NCBI GenBank assembly: GCA_964568455.1
Contig: CAZMPJ010000001.1
Coordinates: 1 to 64,000 of the forward strand
From: CAZMPJ01 sp964568455
Lineage (GTDB): Bacteria; Margulisbacteria; WOR-1; O2-12-FULL-45-9
DNA: 64,000 nt
Direction: 5' to 3'
A program made the translations under genes and the position numbers. Of this stretch, positions 9,197 to 16,651 are shown in pieces. The notes below the pieces were generated by a model. That model ran no database searches, was not told where the DNA came from, and saw only the letters and a program-made list of their open reading frames with translations. Every line of letters begins with the position of its first letter. The first letter of the stretch is position 1.

Positions 9197-9788
9197 AGCT
9201 TTTTTTGCGATAAACCCAAAACAAGTAAGGGAAGTAGTAATCATTTCCCCGATTATTTATCCAAAACAATTTGAAAAGCTATGTGGAAGACAAGGAAAAC
9301 ATTATAAATCTATTCTTAGTTACTTAGTGGCAAATTTTAAAGAAATAACCTTTGTAAAAACCCCCATGACTCAAGCGGCAGTTTATGATTTAGTTTTAAT
9401 GTTAAAGCAAACTAAGTGTAAAGAAATTGTTTTTATTGGCGCTATTGGCGCTTTGCAGAAAAAAGCTAAGATTGGCGATTTGGTTGCTTTGCAAAATGGA
9501 AGTAGATTATATTCTTTTGCATCTATTCATGACGAAACACAGAAAAAGTTAAAAAAACTTAAAAATAAAGGTATCATTGGCATCGATTTTGAAGCCAAAA
9601 GCTTTTTTAAGGCAGTTAAGAAAATTAAAAGAAAAGCTTGGGCTTATTTTGTGGTGACTGATTTGCCGCTGGCAAAACCATTTTATAAAAAGAAAAGTAA
9701 AAAAGAAAAAGAAAGCATTCAATTAGCCGTTCAAAGGCTGATTAAGCTTTTGTTGCCGTTTTGCAAAGCCAGTAACAGCAATAAGTAG
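9189..9788 (+). CDS. Nucleoside phosphorylase-like protein
   Basis: About 199 aa, resembling the purine/uridine phosphorylase (PNP_UDP) fold. Supporting segments are EIVFIGAIGALQKKAKIGDLVAL in the middle (the glycine-rich strand-loop and iGDlV of the family) and IGIDFEAKSFF, which corresponds to the base/ribose-binding Glu motif. It is shorter than usual (230-280 aa). I place the start at TTG 9189, overlapping the MATE stop; the frame stays open to 9123 within the MATE gene. The last 58 bases overlap the convergent treT-like gene. The function could be nucleoside salvage or MTA/SAH cleavage; specificity is not visible. Confidence 0.6.
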   Translation: MFKAFFAINPKQVREVVIISPIIYPKQFEKLCGRQGKHYKSILSYLVANFKEITFVKTPMTQAAVYDLVLMLKQTKCKEIVFIGAIGALQKKAKIGDLVALQNGSRLYSFASIHDETQKKLKKLKNKGIIGIDFEAKSFFKAVKKIKRKAWAYFVVTDLPLAKPFYKKKSKKEKESIQLAVQRLIKLLLPFCKASNSNK

Positions 9789-10969
9789 TTGCGTAGATTT
9801 CTGGTTAATAAGAATTTTTCCCTGACATGTTCTTTGCCGTATTTTCCGATTCTATCCGCCATTTCTGGATTATTTAATAAATACCTGACTTGATAAGCGG
9901 CACCCTCAATAGAATGGACCAGAATTCCAGTAAAATTATGGATTATTTGCAAAGGAATTCCACCCACTGCACTGGCTATAACTGGTTTTCCCTTCCAAAG
10001 TGCTTCAGTTACAGTTAAACCAAAACCTTCCCTAAGGGATTTTTGCAAGACAATGGTTGAAGCGCGCTGCAAAGCATTTACTTCAAAATCAGAAAAAGGT
10101 GGAAGTAGTAAAATATGGAAATCCTTTTCTTTATCTTCTTTGGCTACCCGTTCTTGCAGTTCGGTTAAGACTTTCGTGCCTTCTGGATCGTCGTCAGCGG
10201 TTCCTCCAGCATAAATAAACTGACAATCAACATGCCGCCTTACTAGTTTATAAGTTTCAAACACGCCAATGGGGTCTTTGAGATAATCAAAACGGGAAAC
10301 CTGAGTAATAATTGGTTTATCGCTTTTAATCTTAAACTTATTAAGCACAGATTCCACTTCTTTATTGGTCAGGGTGCGATTTTTTTCTGCCAAAGGATCA
10401 ATGGCCGGATAAATCATGTATTGCGAAATAGGCAGTTCTTTGGCAAAGCTGGGTGCAGAAAAGATGGAAGCGTCATATTGGTTTACATACTGTTCTAAAA
10501 ATTTCCAAACCAATTGAAAAGGGTGGGAAGTATCAATGTGGCAACGCCAGATCCATTTGGCTTTATGTTTGCTTTTTTCTTTGATCAAAGCCGCTGGTTG
10601 TGGATCATGAATTACTACTATATCTTCATCAAAAGTCATCTCTTTAGCATTAGCTGCATTGGTTTCAATATAATTTTGGATCATTTCATCGGTAACTTTT
10701 TCTTTTTTGCCATGAAGCGCATTGTGAAAAGCTTTGGTAACATTAAAAAATCCAGCATTACCTTTGATTACGTCCCACTTTACCTTAAGTCCCAGTTCGT
10801 TAAATAAAGGGACGACACGGTGCAGCATTTCAGCTACTCCGCCGCCAACCGAGGTGGAATTAACCATTTTAACGGTTAGCCCGGCAAGCTTATCTGCTAA
10901 AAGCGAAATCTCTTCCATGTTTTGGGGTCGGATTATTTTTGCGTAATCAGCTAATTTAAATTCTGCCAT
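9731..10969 (-). CDS. treT: GT4 glycosyltransferase, trehalose synthase TreT-like
   Basis: A 412-aa GT-B retaining glycosyltransferase. The N-terminal STSVGGGVAEML loop and the C-terminal E-x7-E-type motif REGFGLTVTEALWKGKPVIAS fit the GT4 family. The N-terminal segment matches TreT, which makes trehalose from NDP-glucose and glucose. It is the last gene of the otsA-otsB-mscS-DUF5752 operon, which strongly supports a trehalose role. Its start overlaps the DUF5752 stop by one base. Its C-terminal end runs 58 bases over the convergent nucleoside-phosphorylase-like gene. Another disaccharide synthase activity is possible. Confidence 0.75.
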   Translation of the reverse strand: MAEFKLADYAKIIRPQNMEEISLLADKLAGLTVKMVNSTSVGGGVAEMLHRVVPLFNELGLKVKWDVIKGNAGFFNVTKAFHNALHGKKEKVTDEMIQNYIETNAANAKEMTFDEDIVVIHDPQPAALIKEKSKHKAKWIWRCHIDTSHPFQLVWKFLEQYVNQYDASIFSAPSFAKELPISQYMIYPAIDPLAEKNRTLTNKEVESVLNKFKIKSDKPIITQVSRFDYLKDPIGVFETYKLVRRHVDCQFIYAGGTADDDPEGTKVLTELQERVAKEDKEKDFHILLLPPFSDFEVNALQRASTIVLQKSLREGFGLTVTEALWKGKPVIASAVGGIPLQIIHNFTGILVHSIEGAAYQVRYLLNNPEMADRIGKYGKEHVREKFLLTRNLRNYLLLLLALQNGNKSLISL

Positions 10970-11691
10970 TATTTATTCCTTAAAACTTGGTTAACGATTT
11001 TTAAAGTACCTAAAAAACCTAGTCTTTTACTTCTTTCTTTTTCCTTGCAAAGTTGAATGATTTTATCCTTTAGTTCGTCCATAGTCATAAAGTAAGGGTC
11101 CAGCTTTTCAATTTTATCTGCCAAATCCTTATAGCCTAAATTTTCTTCTATCCAGTAAGAAAAATCATTATATTTATGGCCCAGTCTTAACCGGGCATCA
11201 AAAAAGTGATAATAAAGAGAGCGCATGCCTACTTGCTGCAAAGATTTCATGAATTCGTTTAAAGTATGTACTTCATATTTGGTTGGCATAACAATTGTAG
11301 TGTTGCGTAAGAAATAAAATTCTCTGCCAGCTGGAGCTTTGCGAATTTCAACAGCATTTTCTAAATGTTCTTCAATGATTTCCACTAATCGGTCGCGCAG
11401 GGCATTCAGGCTTTCAAAATCACGGATATTAATAGCTGCAATTCTTTCGGCTAAGCGACTTTCTTCCAAATCTTCTTCGATCCAGCGGGCAAAGTCATTG
11501 GAGTATTCACCCGGGGCAAAATGATATTCCCTAAATGAGTGATGTACGTGAAAAAAGATAGAAGTATCATCAATCTCTTTTAATATTTTTATAAATTCTT
11601 TGAGGTGATGAGCTTTTTTGCCGATGATCTCAATCAAGACTGAGGAGGTATAAAATCTAAAAGGTTTCTTGGCTTTTTTTTCTAATATCAT
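10969..11691 (-). CDS. DUF5752-like protein with internal duplication
   Basis: A 240-aa soluble protein built of two similar ~110-residue halves. The first has EFIKILKEIDDTSIFFHVHH and later YSNDFARWIEEDL. The second has EFMKSLQQVGMRSLYYHFFD and YNDFSYWIEENL. The repeats suggest a tandem helical fold with conserved His and Trp-Ile-Glu-Glu. The family is, to my knowledge, found next to TreT/GT4 genes and called DUF5752; its activity is not known to me. It overlaps the treT-like start and the mscS stop by one base each (TAATG-type coupling), so it is translated with the trehalose genes. Confidence 0.7.
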   Translation of the reverse strand: MILEKKAKKPFRFYTSSVLIEIIGKKAHHLKEFIKILKEIDDTSIFFHVHHSFREYHFAPGEYSNDFARWIEEDLEESRLAERIAAINIRDFESLNALRDRLVEIIEEHLENAVEIRKAPAGREFYFLRNTTIVMPTKYEVHTLNEFMKSLQQVGMRSLYYHFFDARLRLGHKYNDFSYWIEENLGYKDLADKIEKLDPYFMTMDELKDKIIQLCKEKERSKRLGFLGTLKIVNQVLRNK

Positions 11692-12749
11692 TAAGCTTGT
11701 TCTTTCTTCATTTCAACTGTGCGAATTGGAAACGGAATAACAATACCTTCTTGATTATAGCGTTTATGCAAAGCTTTGACAAATTCATGGGTAAGTAAAT
11801 ATTTATCCACAAATTCTTTTACTCTTAAAATTACAGTAAAATCAATACTAAAATCATTAAAAGTGTGGTAGCGAATAAAAGGATCAAACTCTGGCACGGC
11901 GCCTTTTACTTTTTGTAATACTTGTTTTCCTACTTCTATGGTTATCTTTTCTACTTTTTCCAGATCGCTATCATAACTTACCCCTACTTGAACCAGGCAG
12001 GCCATCTCCTGCTGGGGTAGGTGGTAGTTAGTAAGAATAGATTGGGACAATTTAGTATTGGGAACTACTATATAATTGTTAGGCAGGGTTTTGATTCTGG
12101 TTTCACGCCAGCCAATTTTAACTACGTAACCTTTTAAGCCATTTTCCAGTTCAATATAATCGCCCACTCTTATAGGTTGGTTAAGTAGGATGTAGAGACC
12201 GGAAAAGAAATTACCTAAAGTATCTTGCAGAGCCAAACCAATAGCTATACCCGCAATTCCTAATGAAGCCAGCATGGGAGTAATAGAAATTCCAAAAATA
12301 TCCATTACCATTAAAATACCGATACCCCAGATAATTACGTTAGCAATGCGCGAAAAGGTTGGGACCATATTTTTTAAGGAGGAATTGTGCCGAGCGCTGA
12401 CCGAAGTAATGTTTATGCCAATACGGATGAAAAAATAAATAATTAAAAATATAATGGAAAGCTGAGTAAAACGATCAACGTAGTGAATTATTTTAGCAGG
12501 GAAGTCAACCGCGTGAGAGATAACAAAAAAACCAGTAACCATAACAATAAGCCAAAGTAGAATCTGGGCTTCTTTTAGGATAATGTCGTCAATTTTAGTC
12601 TTGGTCTTTTTTACTAGGTTTGATGCGACCAAATCTAAGCCTTTTACTAGCACCCAGCCGATGGCCAGCCATAATAAATAAGCGATAACAGCTACGCCAT
12701 AGCGATGGTCAGTCCAGAGAATAGAAAGTCTGCCAATCATTTCTTGCAT
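11691..12749 (-). CDS. mscS: Small-conductance mechanosensitive channel, MscS family
   Basis: A 352-aa inner-membrane channel that opens on hypo-osmotic shock. It has four or five N-terminal membrane helices, the pore-lining glycine/alanine-rich helix GIAGIAIGLALQDTLGNFFSG near residues 165-185, and the following beta domain with PIRVGDYIELENG. A short cytoplasmic alpha/beta domain follows. The position within a trehalose operon matches its role: trehalose is accumulated under high osmolarity and the channel releases solute when pressure rises. An extended -10 box lies 9 nt before its ATG, so it may also be transcribed separately. Confidence 0.9.
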   Translation of the reverse strand: MQEMIGRLSILWTDHRYGVAVIAYLLWLAIGWVLVKGLDLVASNLVKKTKTKIDDIILKEAQILLWLIVMVTGFFVISHAVDFPAKIIHYVDRFTQLSIIFLIIYFFIRIGINITSVSARHNSSLKNMVPTFSRIANVIIWGIGILMVMDIFGISITPMLASLGIAGIAIGLALQDTLGNFFSGLYILLNQPIRVGDYIELENGLKGYVVKIGWRETRIKTLPNNYIVVPNTKLSQSILTNYHLPQQEMACLVQVGVSYDSDLEKVEKITIEVGKQVLQKVKGAVPEFDPFIRYHTFNDFSIDFTVILRVKEFVDKYLLTHEFVKALHKRYNQEGIVIPFPIRTVEMKKEQA

Positions 12750-12756
12750 AGTTTTT

Positions 12757-13476
12757 TTATTGTAACATATTTTCTAGAAATTGGTAGACTGCATTTACGT
12801 CTTTGACAAATTTCTTGGCTTGGCTGCTTTTGCTCTTGCCCACTCTAATGGTTAGACCTTTTTTGTGCAGAGCTTTAAAAGCATCTTCGTCGGTTAGATC
12901 ATCGCCAATATAGATGGGAGTGGTTTTTTTGCCTTTAACTAATTTTTTAAGCAAAAACAATACAGCTTTACCTTTGTGCCAATTAATCTTGGGCCTAACC
13001 TCGAAAATCTTTTTGCCATAGGTGAGTTTGGTCTGTTTTTTAAACGGAGCTACAGTTTTTTTAAATAAAAGCGCCAGTTTTTTTAAATCTTTTGGCTTAA
13101 CCAGGCGATAGTGGATACTTAAGCTTAATTTTTTATCTTCAACAATAGCCCCTTTGATATTCTTTAGATTTTTCTTAAGAAGAGTGCTGATTTTTTTTAA
13201 CACGGGTTTGATTTTTTTAGCTTGTGGATGAACAATGTTAATGCCGGGCCCTTTAATTTCAAAACCATGATTGCCGGCATAAAGAATATTATTTAGGCCA
13301 ACTAGTTTTTTAACGTCAGAAAGTTTGCGCCCGCTAACAATAGCGATTTTGATTTGTGGAGATTTTGCGATTTTTTTTAAAAGGGCTCTTCTCTTTTTTG
13401 AAAGTATGGCTAATTCTGGTCTTTTTACAATAGGGGTGAGGGTTCCGTCATAATCTAAGAATAAAAAATACTTCAT
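12757..13476 (-). CDS. otsB: Trehalose-6-phosphate phosphatase
   Basis: A 239-aa HAD-family phosphatase. Motif I is FLDYDGTLTP at residues 6-15, motif II is VSGRKL, and motif IV is YIGDDLTDEDAF near residue 195. The cap region has the Lys/His-rich segment typical of OtsB. It dephosphorylates trehalose-6-phosphate to trehalose. It directly follows otsA, sharing base 13476 (coupled stop/start). The length is usual. Numerous lysines give it a basic character. Confidence 0.9.
   Translation of the reverse strand: MKYFLFLDYDGTLTPIVKRPELAILSKKRRALLKKIAKSPQIKIAIVSGRKLSDVKKLVGLNNILYAGNHGFEIKGPGINIVHPQAKKIKPVLKKISTLLKKNLKNIKGAIVEDKKLSLSIHYRLVKPKDLKKLALLFKKTVAPFKKQTKLTYGKKIFEVRPKINWHKGKAVLFLLKKLVKGKKTTPIYIGDDLTDEDAFKALHKKGLTIRVGKSKSSQAKKFVKDVNAVYQFLENMLQ
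12759..12767 (-). promoter_or_regulatory. Internal extended -10 box before mscS
   Basis: TGT-TACAAT on the minus strand ends 9 nt before the mscS ATG. It lies within the otsB end/intergenic gap and could give mscS-DUF5752-treT a separate leaderless transcript. Confidence 0.45.
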
Positions 13477-14936
13477 TAAGTTAGTCTAAGCAAGGCCTGA
13501 ATAATATTAGCGGCCCAGCTATAAATATTATAATCTTTGACTATAGTTTTCATTTTACCCATGCGTTCTTTACGTTCTTTTTCCGGCATGGTTAGGGCTT
13601 GTTTTAAGGCTTCTGCTACTTGATCGTGGTTGTAGGGATTCATTTGGATGGCATCGGTAAGTTCTCGGGCTGCTCCGGTAAACTTTGAAAGTACTAACAT
13701 GCCTTTATCGTTAGCTGCAATAAATTCTTTAGCCACTAAGTTCATTCCATCATGCAAAGAAGTGACTAAACAAACATTGGCCATGCGAAAAATACCTAAT
13801 AATTGTTGGGGAGTAAAATATCTTCGTACAAAAACAATAGGGGACCAATGGTCTGAAGAATATTTCCAGTTAATACGTTCTACCAGGCTGTTAATGTCGT
13901 CATTTAATTTTTTATAGGTATCCAAGTGAATGCGGCTTAGAGAGCCGATTTGCACATAACAAAAGCGGCCTTGGAATTCTGGATATTTTTCCAGCAAGCG
14001 GTCAATGGCTTGGAATTTTTCTAGAATTCCTTTGGTATAATCAATCCGGTCAGTTCCTACTCCAATTAATTCACAATTAATGCCCAAAGTTTCTTTTACA
14101 TTCTTGATATCTTCTTCTACTTCTTTGGTTGCGGCGTTTTTTGAAATTGATTCATAATCAATGCTGATAGGGTAAGGTCTAATCAAGGTTTCGATTTTTC
14201 TATGGACGACTTTTGAAGTTACTTTATCTACTTTTGCCTCAAGATTATAATTAATAGTCTCAAGAAAATTATCTACATGGTAAGGAATATGGAATCCCAG
14301 CAAATCTGCGCCCAACATACCTTCTAAAATTTCTTTTTTCCAAGGGCAAATCCGAAATACTTCAGGGTTAGGCCAGGGGATATGCCAGAAAAGAGCAATT
14401 TTTAGTTTTGGATTAGCATCTTTAAGTATTTTTGGTACTAAACAAAGGTGGTAATCCTGCAAAAATATGATTGCCTCTTTGTCGCCCACTTCTTCTAAGA
14501 TAGCTTGGGCAAAGCGTTCGTTAATAGTTTTATAATATTGAAAGTCAATTGGATCAAACTTTGGTTTAGTATAAACAATGTGGCAGAGTGGCCAGAGGGC
14601 TTCGTTGGAAAAGCCATAATAGTAGCCGGTTTCTTCGGCTTTGTTCATCCAGATGCGTTTTAAGGTATATTTCGGGTCAGCGGGCGGAACTTGTATCCGG
14701 TTTTTTTCGTCAACAACTTTTTTATCTGCATCACCGCTGCCATGAGCTACCCAAAGGCCGTTACAAACTTGGAGTACTGGATCAAGGGCGGTAACTACGC
14801 CAGAAGCAGGTCGAAAGCAAGAGATTTTGTCTCCGCTCATTTTATGAATATAAGGTTCACGGTTTGAAGCGACAACAAAGAGGTTGTCTTTGAGTTTGTC
14901 TTGGATGAGTTCTTTGAGGCTATCTTTGGTCCACAT
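13476..14936 (-). CDS. otsA: Trehalose-6-phosphate synthase
   Basis: A 486-aa GT20 glycosyltransferase that makes trehalose-6-phosphate from UDP- (or ADP-/GDP-) glucose and glucose-6-phosphate. Visible family motifs are IFLQDYHLCLVPK, ALFWHIPWPNPE, the GVGTDRIDYTKGI nucleotide-sugar/phosphate segment, and HDGMNLVAKEF near the C-terminus. It heads the minus-strand operon. The promoter is a TGG-TATAAT box 8 nt before the ATG. The length and motifs are normal, so the enzyme is likely active. Confidence 0.93.
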   Translation of the reverse strand: MWTKDSLKELIQDKLKDNLFVVASNREPYIHKMSGDKISCFRPASGVVTALDPVLQVCNGLWVAHGSGDADKKVVDEKNRIQVPPADPKYTLKRIWMNKAEETGYYYGFSNEALWPLCHIVYTKPKFDPIDFQYYKTINERFAQAILEEVGDKEAIIFLQDYHLCLVPKILKDANPKLKIALFWHIPWPNPEVFRICPWKKEILEGMLGADLLGFHIPYHVDNFLETINYNLEAKVDKVTSKVVHRKIETLIRPYPISIDYESISKNAATKEVEEDIKNVKETLGINCELIGVGTDRIDYTKGILEKFQAIDRLLEKYPEFQGRFCYVQIGSLSRIHLDTYKKLNDDINSLVERINWKYSSDHWSPIVFVRRYFTPQQLLGIFRMANVCLVTSLHDGMNLVAKEFIAANDKGMLVLSKFTGAARELTDAIQMNPYNHDQVAEALKQALTMPEKERKERMGKMKTIVKDYNIYSWAANIIQALLRLT

Positions 14937-14944
14937 TACCCTCT

Positions 14945-14953
14945 ATTATACCA
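14945..14953 (-). promoter_or_regulatory. Extended -10 promoter of the trehalose operon
   Basis: Minus-strand TGG-TATAAT ends 8 nt before the otsA ATG with no Shine-Dalgarno, implying a nearly leaderless operon mRNA. Confidence 0.6.
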
Positions 14954-14961
14954 TTTTTTCG

Positions 14962-14970
14962 TGTTATAAT
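14962..14970 (+). promoter_or_regulatory. Extended -10 promoter of tRNA-Glu
   Basis: TGT-TATAAT ends 9 nt before the tRNA 5' end. It diverges from the otsA promoter, whose -10 box is only about 15 bases away. Confidence 0.6.
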
Positions 14971-14979
14971 CTATGACTT

Positions 14980-15051
14980 GGCCCCATCGTCTAGTGGTTA
15001 GGACATCACCCTCTCAAGGTGGAGACACGGGTTCGACTCCCGTTGGGGCTA
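14980..15051 (+). tRNA. tRNA-Glu (anticodon CTC)
   Basis: A 72-nt cloverleaf. The acceptor GGCCCCA pairs with TGGGGCT (one G-T pair) and the discriminator is A. The D arm contains GTCT..AGGAC, the anticodon stem is TCACC/GGTGG around loop CTCTCAA with anticodon CTC, and the T arm is ACGGG-TTCGACT-CCCGT. CCA is not encoded. Confidence 0.93.
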
Positions 15052-15069
15052 ATTATATTGTAAAAAACC

Positions 15070-15097
15070 TGAAATTTTCCCTCATTTTTTTCGATAA
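15070..15097 (+). promoter_or_regulatory. Sigma-28/sigma-D-like promoter element (site B)
   Basis: TGAAATTT at 15070-15077 and TTCGATAA at 15090-15097. The offset is identical to sites A, C and D. The ATG of the orphan at 15108 follows after 10 nt. Confidence 0.5.
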
Positions 15098-15107
15098 CCT
15101 ATTAGCT

Positions 15108-16088
15108 ATGAGTAGATTAAACTTAATATTCGGCTATCATCAAATGCGTTATATGGGAGAGCTTAAGGCTAAGCTTGGGCAGATTACTCCACGCAAAAAA
15201 CCAAGAGAAAAGAGATTATATATTGCTGAAACTGGAGTTTTGGAGCTTGTAGGATTGCAAGATTTTTTGGGTGCGCGAAGTTTTGAGAATGTAGTAGACT
15301 GTATTACTCGTGGAGCGGTTAATGAGCAATTCATAGAGGAAATAGAAGGGCAGAATCAAGCAGCAATAGGTCTTCTTCCAGCTGTGGTATCTGGCTTAAT
15401 CCCCGGGGCAGAGGATTCTTTTAATGCCAACGAGTTGCTAGAAGCAAGTAGTTTAGGATATGAAGTGTGTGAGGAAGTTCTTATTCCGGAAGCTGTTTTA
15501 GCGGGTTTGAAGTCAGACTGGTTAACTATTCAACGAAATTTAATGTGGGTGGGTGAAGACGAATTTGATCTCAGTGTTTTTTGTAGATTAATTCATGGTA
15601 GCGCATTATATGATCATGAACATGTTAAAATAAGAGATGATTCTTTTATTGCGTTATTGAGAAATAAGTTGGCTCAATATGACATTGTTACTAGTGCTCG
15701 TGGGTTTAATCATTTATCCCATCTTAGAGGTATGGAGCCTGCTCCCAATATTTATTATTATTCAGATTTAAGACAGCCTGAAGCACTTAAGGGCTTTATA
15801 GAAAAAGATCCAAACCATTATACTCCGTACGATTTGCTTTTAATGATGATGAAAGATATTTTTGTGCAATTATCAGAAGGGGAAGATTCGGATATTTCAG
15901 GAGCGCTTTTAATAGTAAACGCATTGCCAGCAGATCCGGCGATAATCCAAGCATTTTTTCAGGAGTTTGTAGGAATGCCGTTTGGATCGATTAAAAAAGT
16001 GTTGTTAGAAGAATTGCAAGCTAATCCTGGGCCATTAACTTCTTTTCGTGGTATGGCTCAAAGGGCAGGTAATCTTGATCAGATTTAG
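15108..16088 (+). CDS. Hypothetical orphan protein, 326 aa
   Basis: I do not recognise the family. The reading frame is open back through the tRNA gene, but ATG 15108, just after the sigma-28-like element, is the sensible start. The protein is soluble and mainly helical, with a basic N-terminus (about residues 1-45), acidic stretches in the middle, and no signal peptide or membrane segment. A His-rich spot around 165-175 (LIHGSALYDHEHVKI) could bind metal but matches no motif I know. The stop overlaps the convergent FKBP gene by 4 bases. Confidence 0.6.
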   Translation: MSRLNLIFGYHQMRYMGELKAKLGQITPRKKPREKRLYIAETGVLELVGLQDFLGARSFENVVDCITRGAVNEQFIEEIEGQNQAAIGLLPAVVSGLIPGAEDSFNANELLEASSLGYEVCEEVLIPEAVLAGLKSDWLTIQRNLMWVGEDEFDLSVFCRLIHGSALYDHEHVKIRDDSFIALLRNKLAQYDIVTSARGFNHLSHLRGMEPAPNIYYYSDLRQPEALKGFIEKDPNHYTPYDLLLMMMKDIFVQLSEGEDSDISGALLIVNALPADPAIIQAFFQEFVGMPFGSIKKVLLEELQANPGPLTSFRGMAQRAGNLDQI

Positions 16089-16513
16089 TTAACTTCTAAC
16101 AATTCAATATCAAAAGTTAAATTTTTTCCAGCTAAAGGATGGTTGCCGTCAAGAGTAATGGTTGTTTCATCCACTTCAATTACTTTCACTATAAATGTTT
16201 GTCCGTTTTGATGATTCATTTGCAACTGTTGACCTACTTCTGGTTTTAAATCCGGTGGCAATTGTTTGCGTTCTGCTTTAATTACCATTTCTTTTTGGTG
16301 TGGACCATAAGCTTGGTCAGCAGGAATATGAATGGTTTTTTTCTCTCCAACTTTCATTCCTGTAATCCCAGTTTCAAAACCGGGAATAACCTGTTTGCTA
16401 CCCAAGGTAAATTCTAAAGGAGCTTTGCCTTCTGAAGTGTCAAACACTGTTCCATCATCCAGCTTTCCAGTGTAGTTAATCTTTACTTTGCTGCCATCTT
16501 TTGCTTGTGTCAT
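16085..16513 (-). CDS. FKBP-type peptidyl-prolyl isomerase, SlyD-like
   Basis: A 142-aa cytoplasmic folding helper. The FKBP core is split as in SlyD: residues 9-65 carry KINYTGKLDDGTVFDTSEG and the GFETGITGMKVGEK segment. An insert-in-flap domain (about 70-122, with GQTFIVKVIEVDETTITLDGN-type strands) then interrupts the core, which finishes with LTFDIELLEV. The His/Cys-rich nickel-binding tail of E. coli SlyD is absent, so no metal role follows. An AGGAG Shine-Dalgarno lies before the ATG. Confidence 0.88.
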   Translation of the reverse strand: MTQAKDGSKVKINYTGKLDDGTVFDTSEGKAPLEFTLGSKQVIPGFETGITGMKVGEKKTIHIPADQAYGPHQKEMVIKAERKQLPPDLKPEVGQQLQMNHQNGQTFIVKVIEVDETTITLDGNHPLAGKNLTFDIELLEVN

Positions 16514-16590
16514 TGTTTTTCTCCTAGTTTATTTATTCGGTTTATTTATTATGTTGGTTCTGGGTTAAGATGTCAAGAAAAAATATTCCA

Positions 16591-16618
16591 TTGACAATCT
16601 TGATAAGAAAGGTATACT
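16591..16618 (+). promoter_or_regulatory. Canonical sigma-70 promoter of the propeller lipoprotein gene
   Basis: TTGACA (16591-16596), a 16-nt spacer and TATACT (16613-16618). It is followed by an AAAGGAG ribosome-binding site and ATG 16652, so this gene has a normal leader. Confidence 0.7.
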
Positions 16619-16651
16619 TATTTTAATTCATTTAATAAAGGAGATTTGAAA

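Noticed and set aside
9731..9788. 58-base convergent overlap taken as a sequencing error
   Set aside because: Both frames read sensibly to their stops and other convergent pairs here also overlap slightly, so no error need be assumed.
14973..15107. Upstream extension of the orphan at 15108 through the tRNA gene
   Set aside because: The frame is open by chance across tRNA-Glu. The promoter-like element and ATG at 15108 give a better start.
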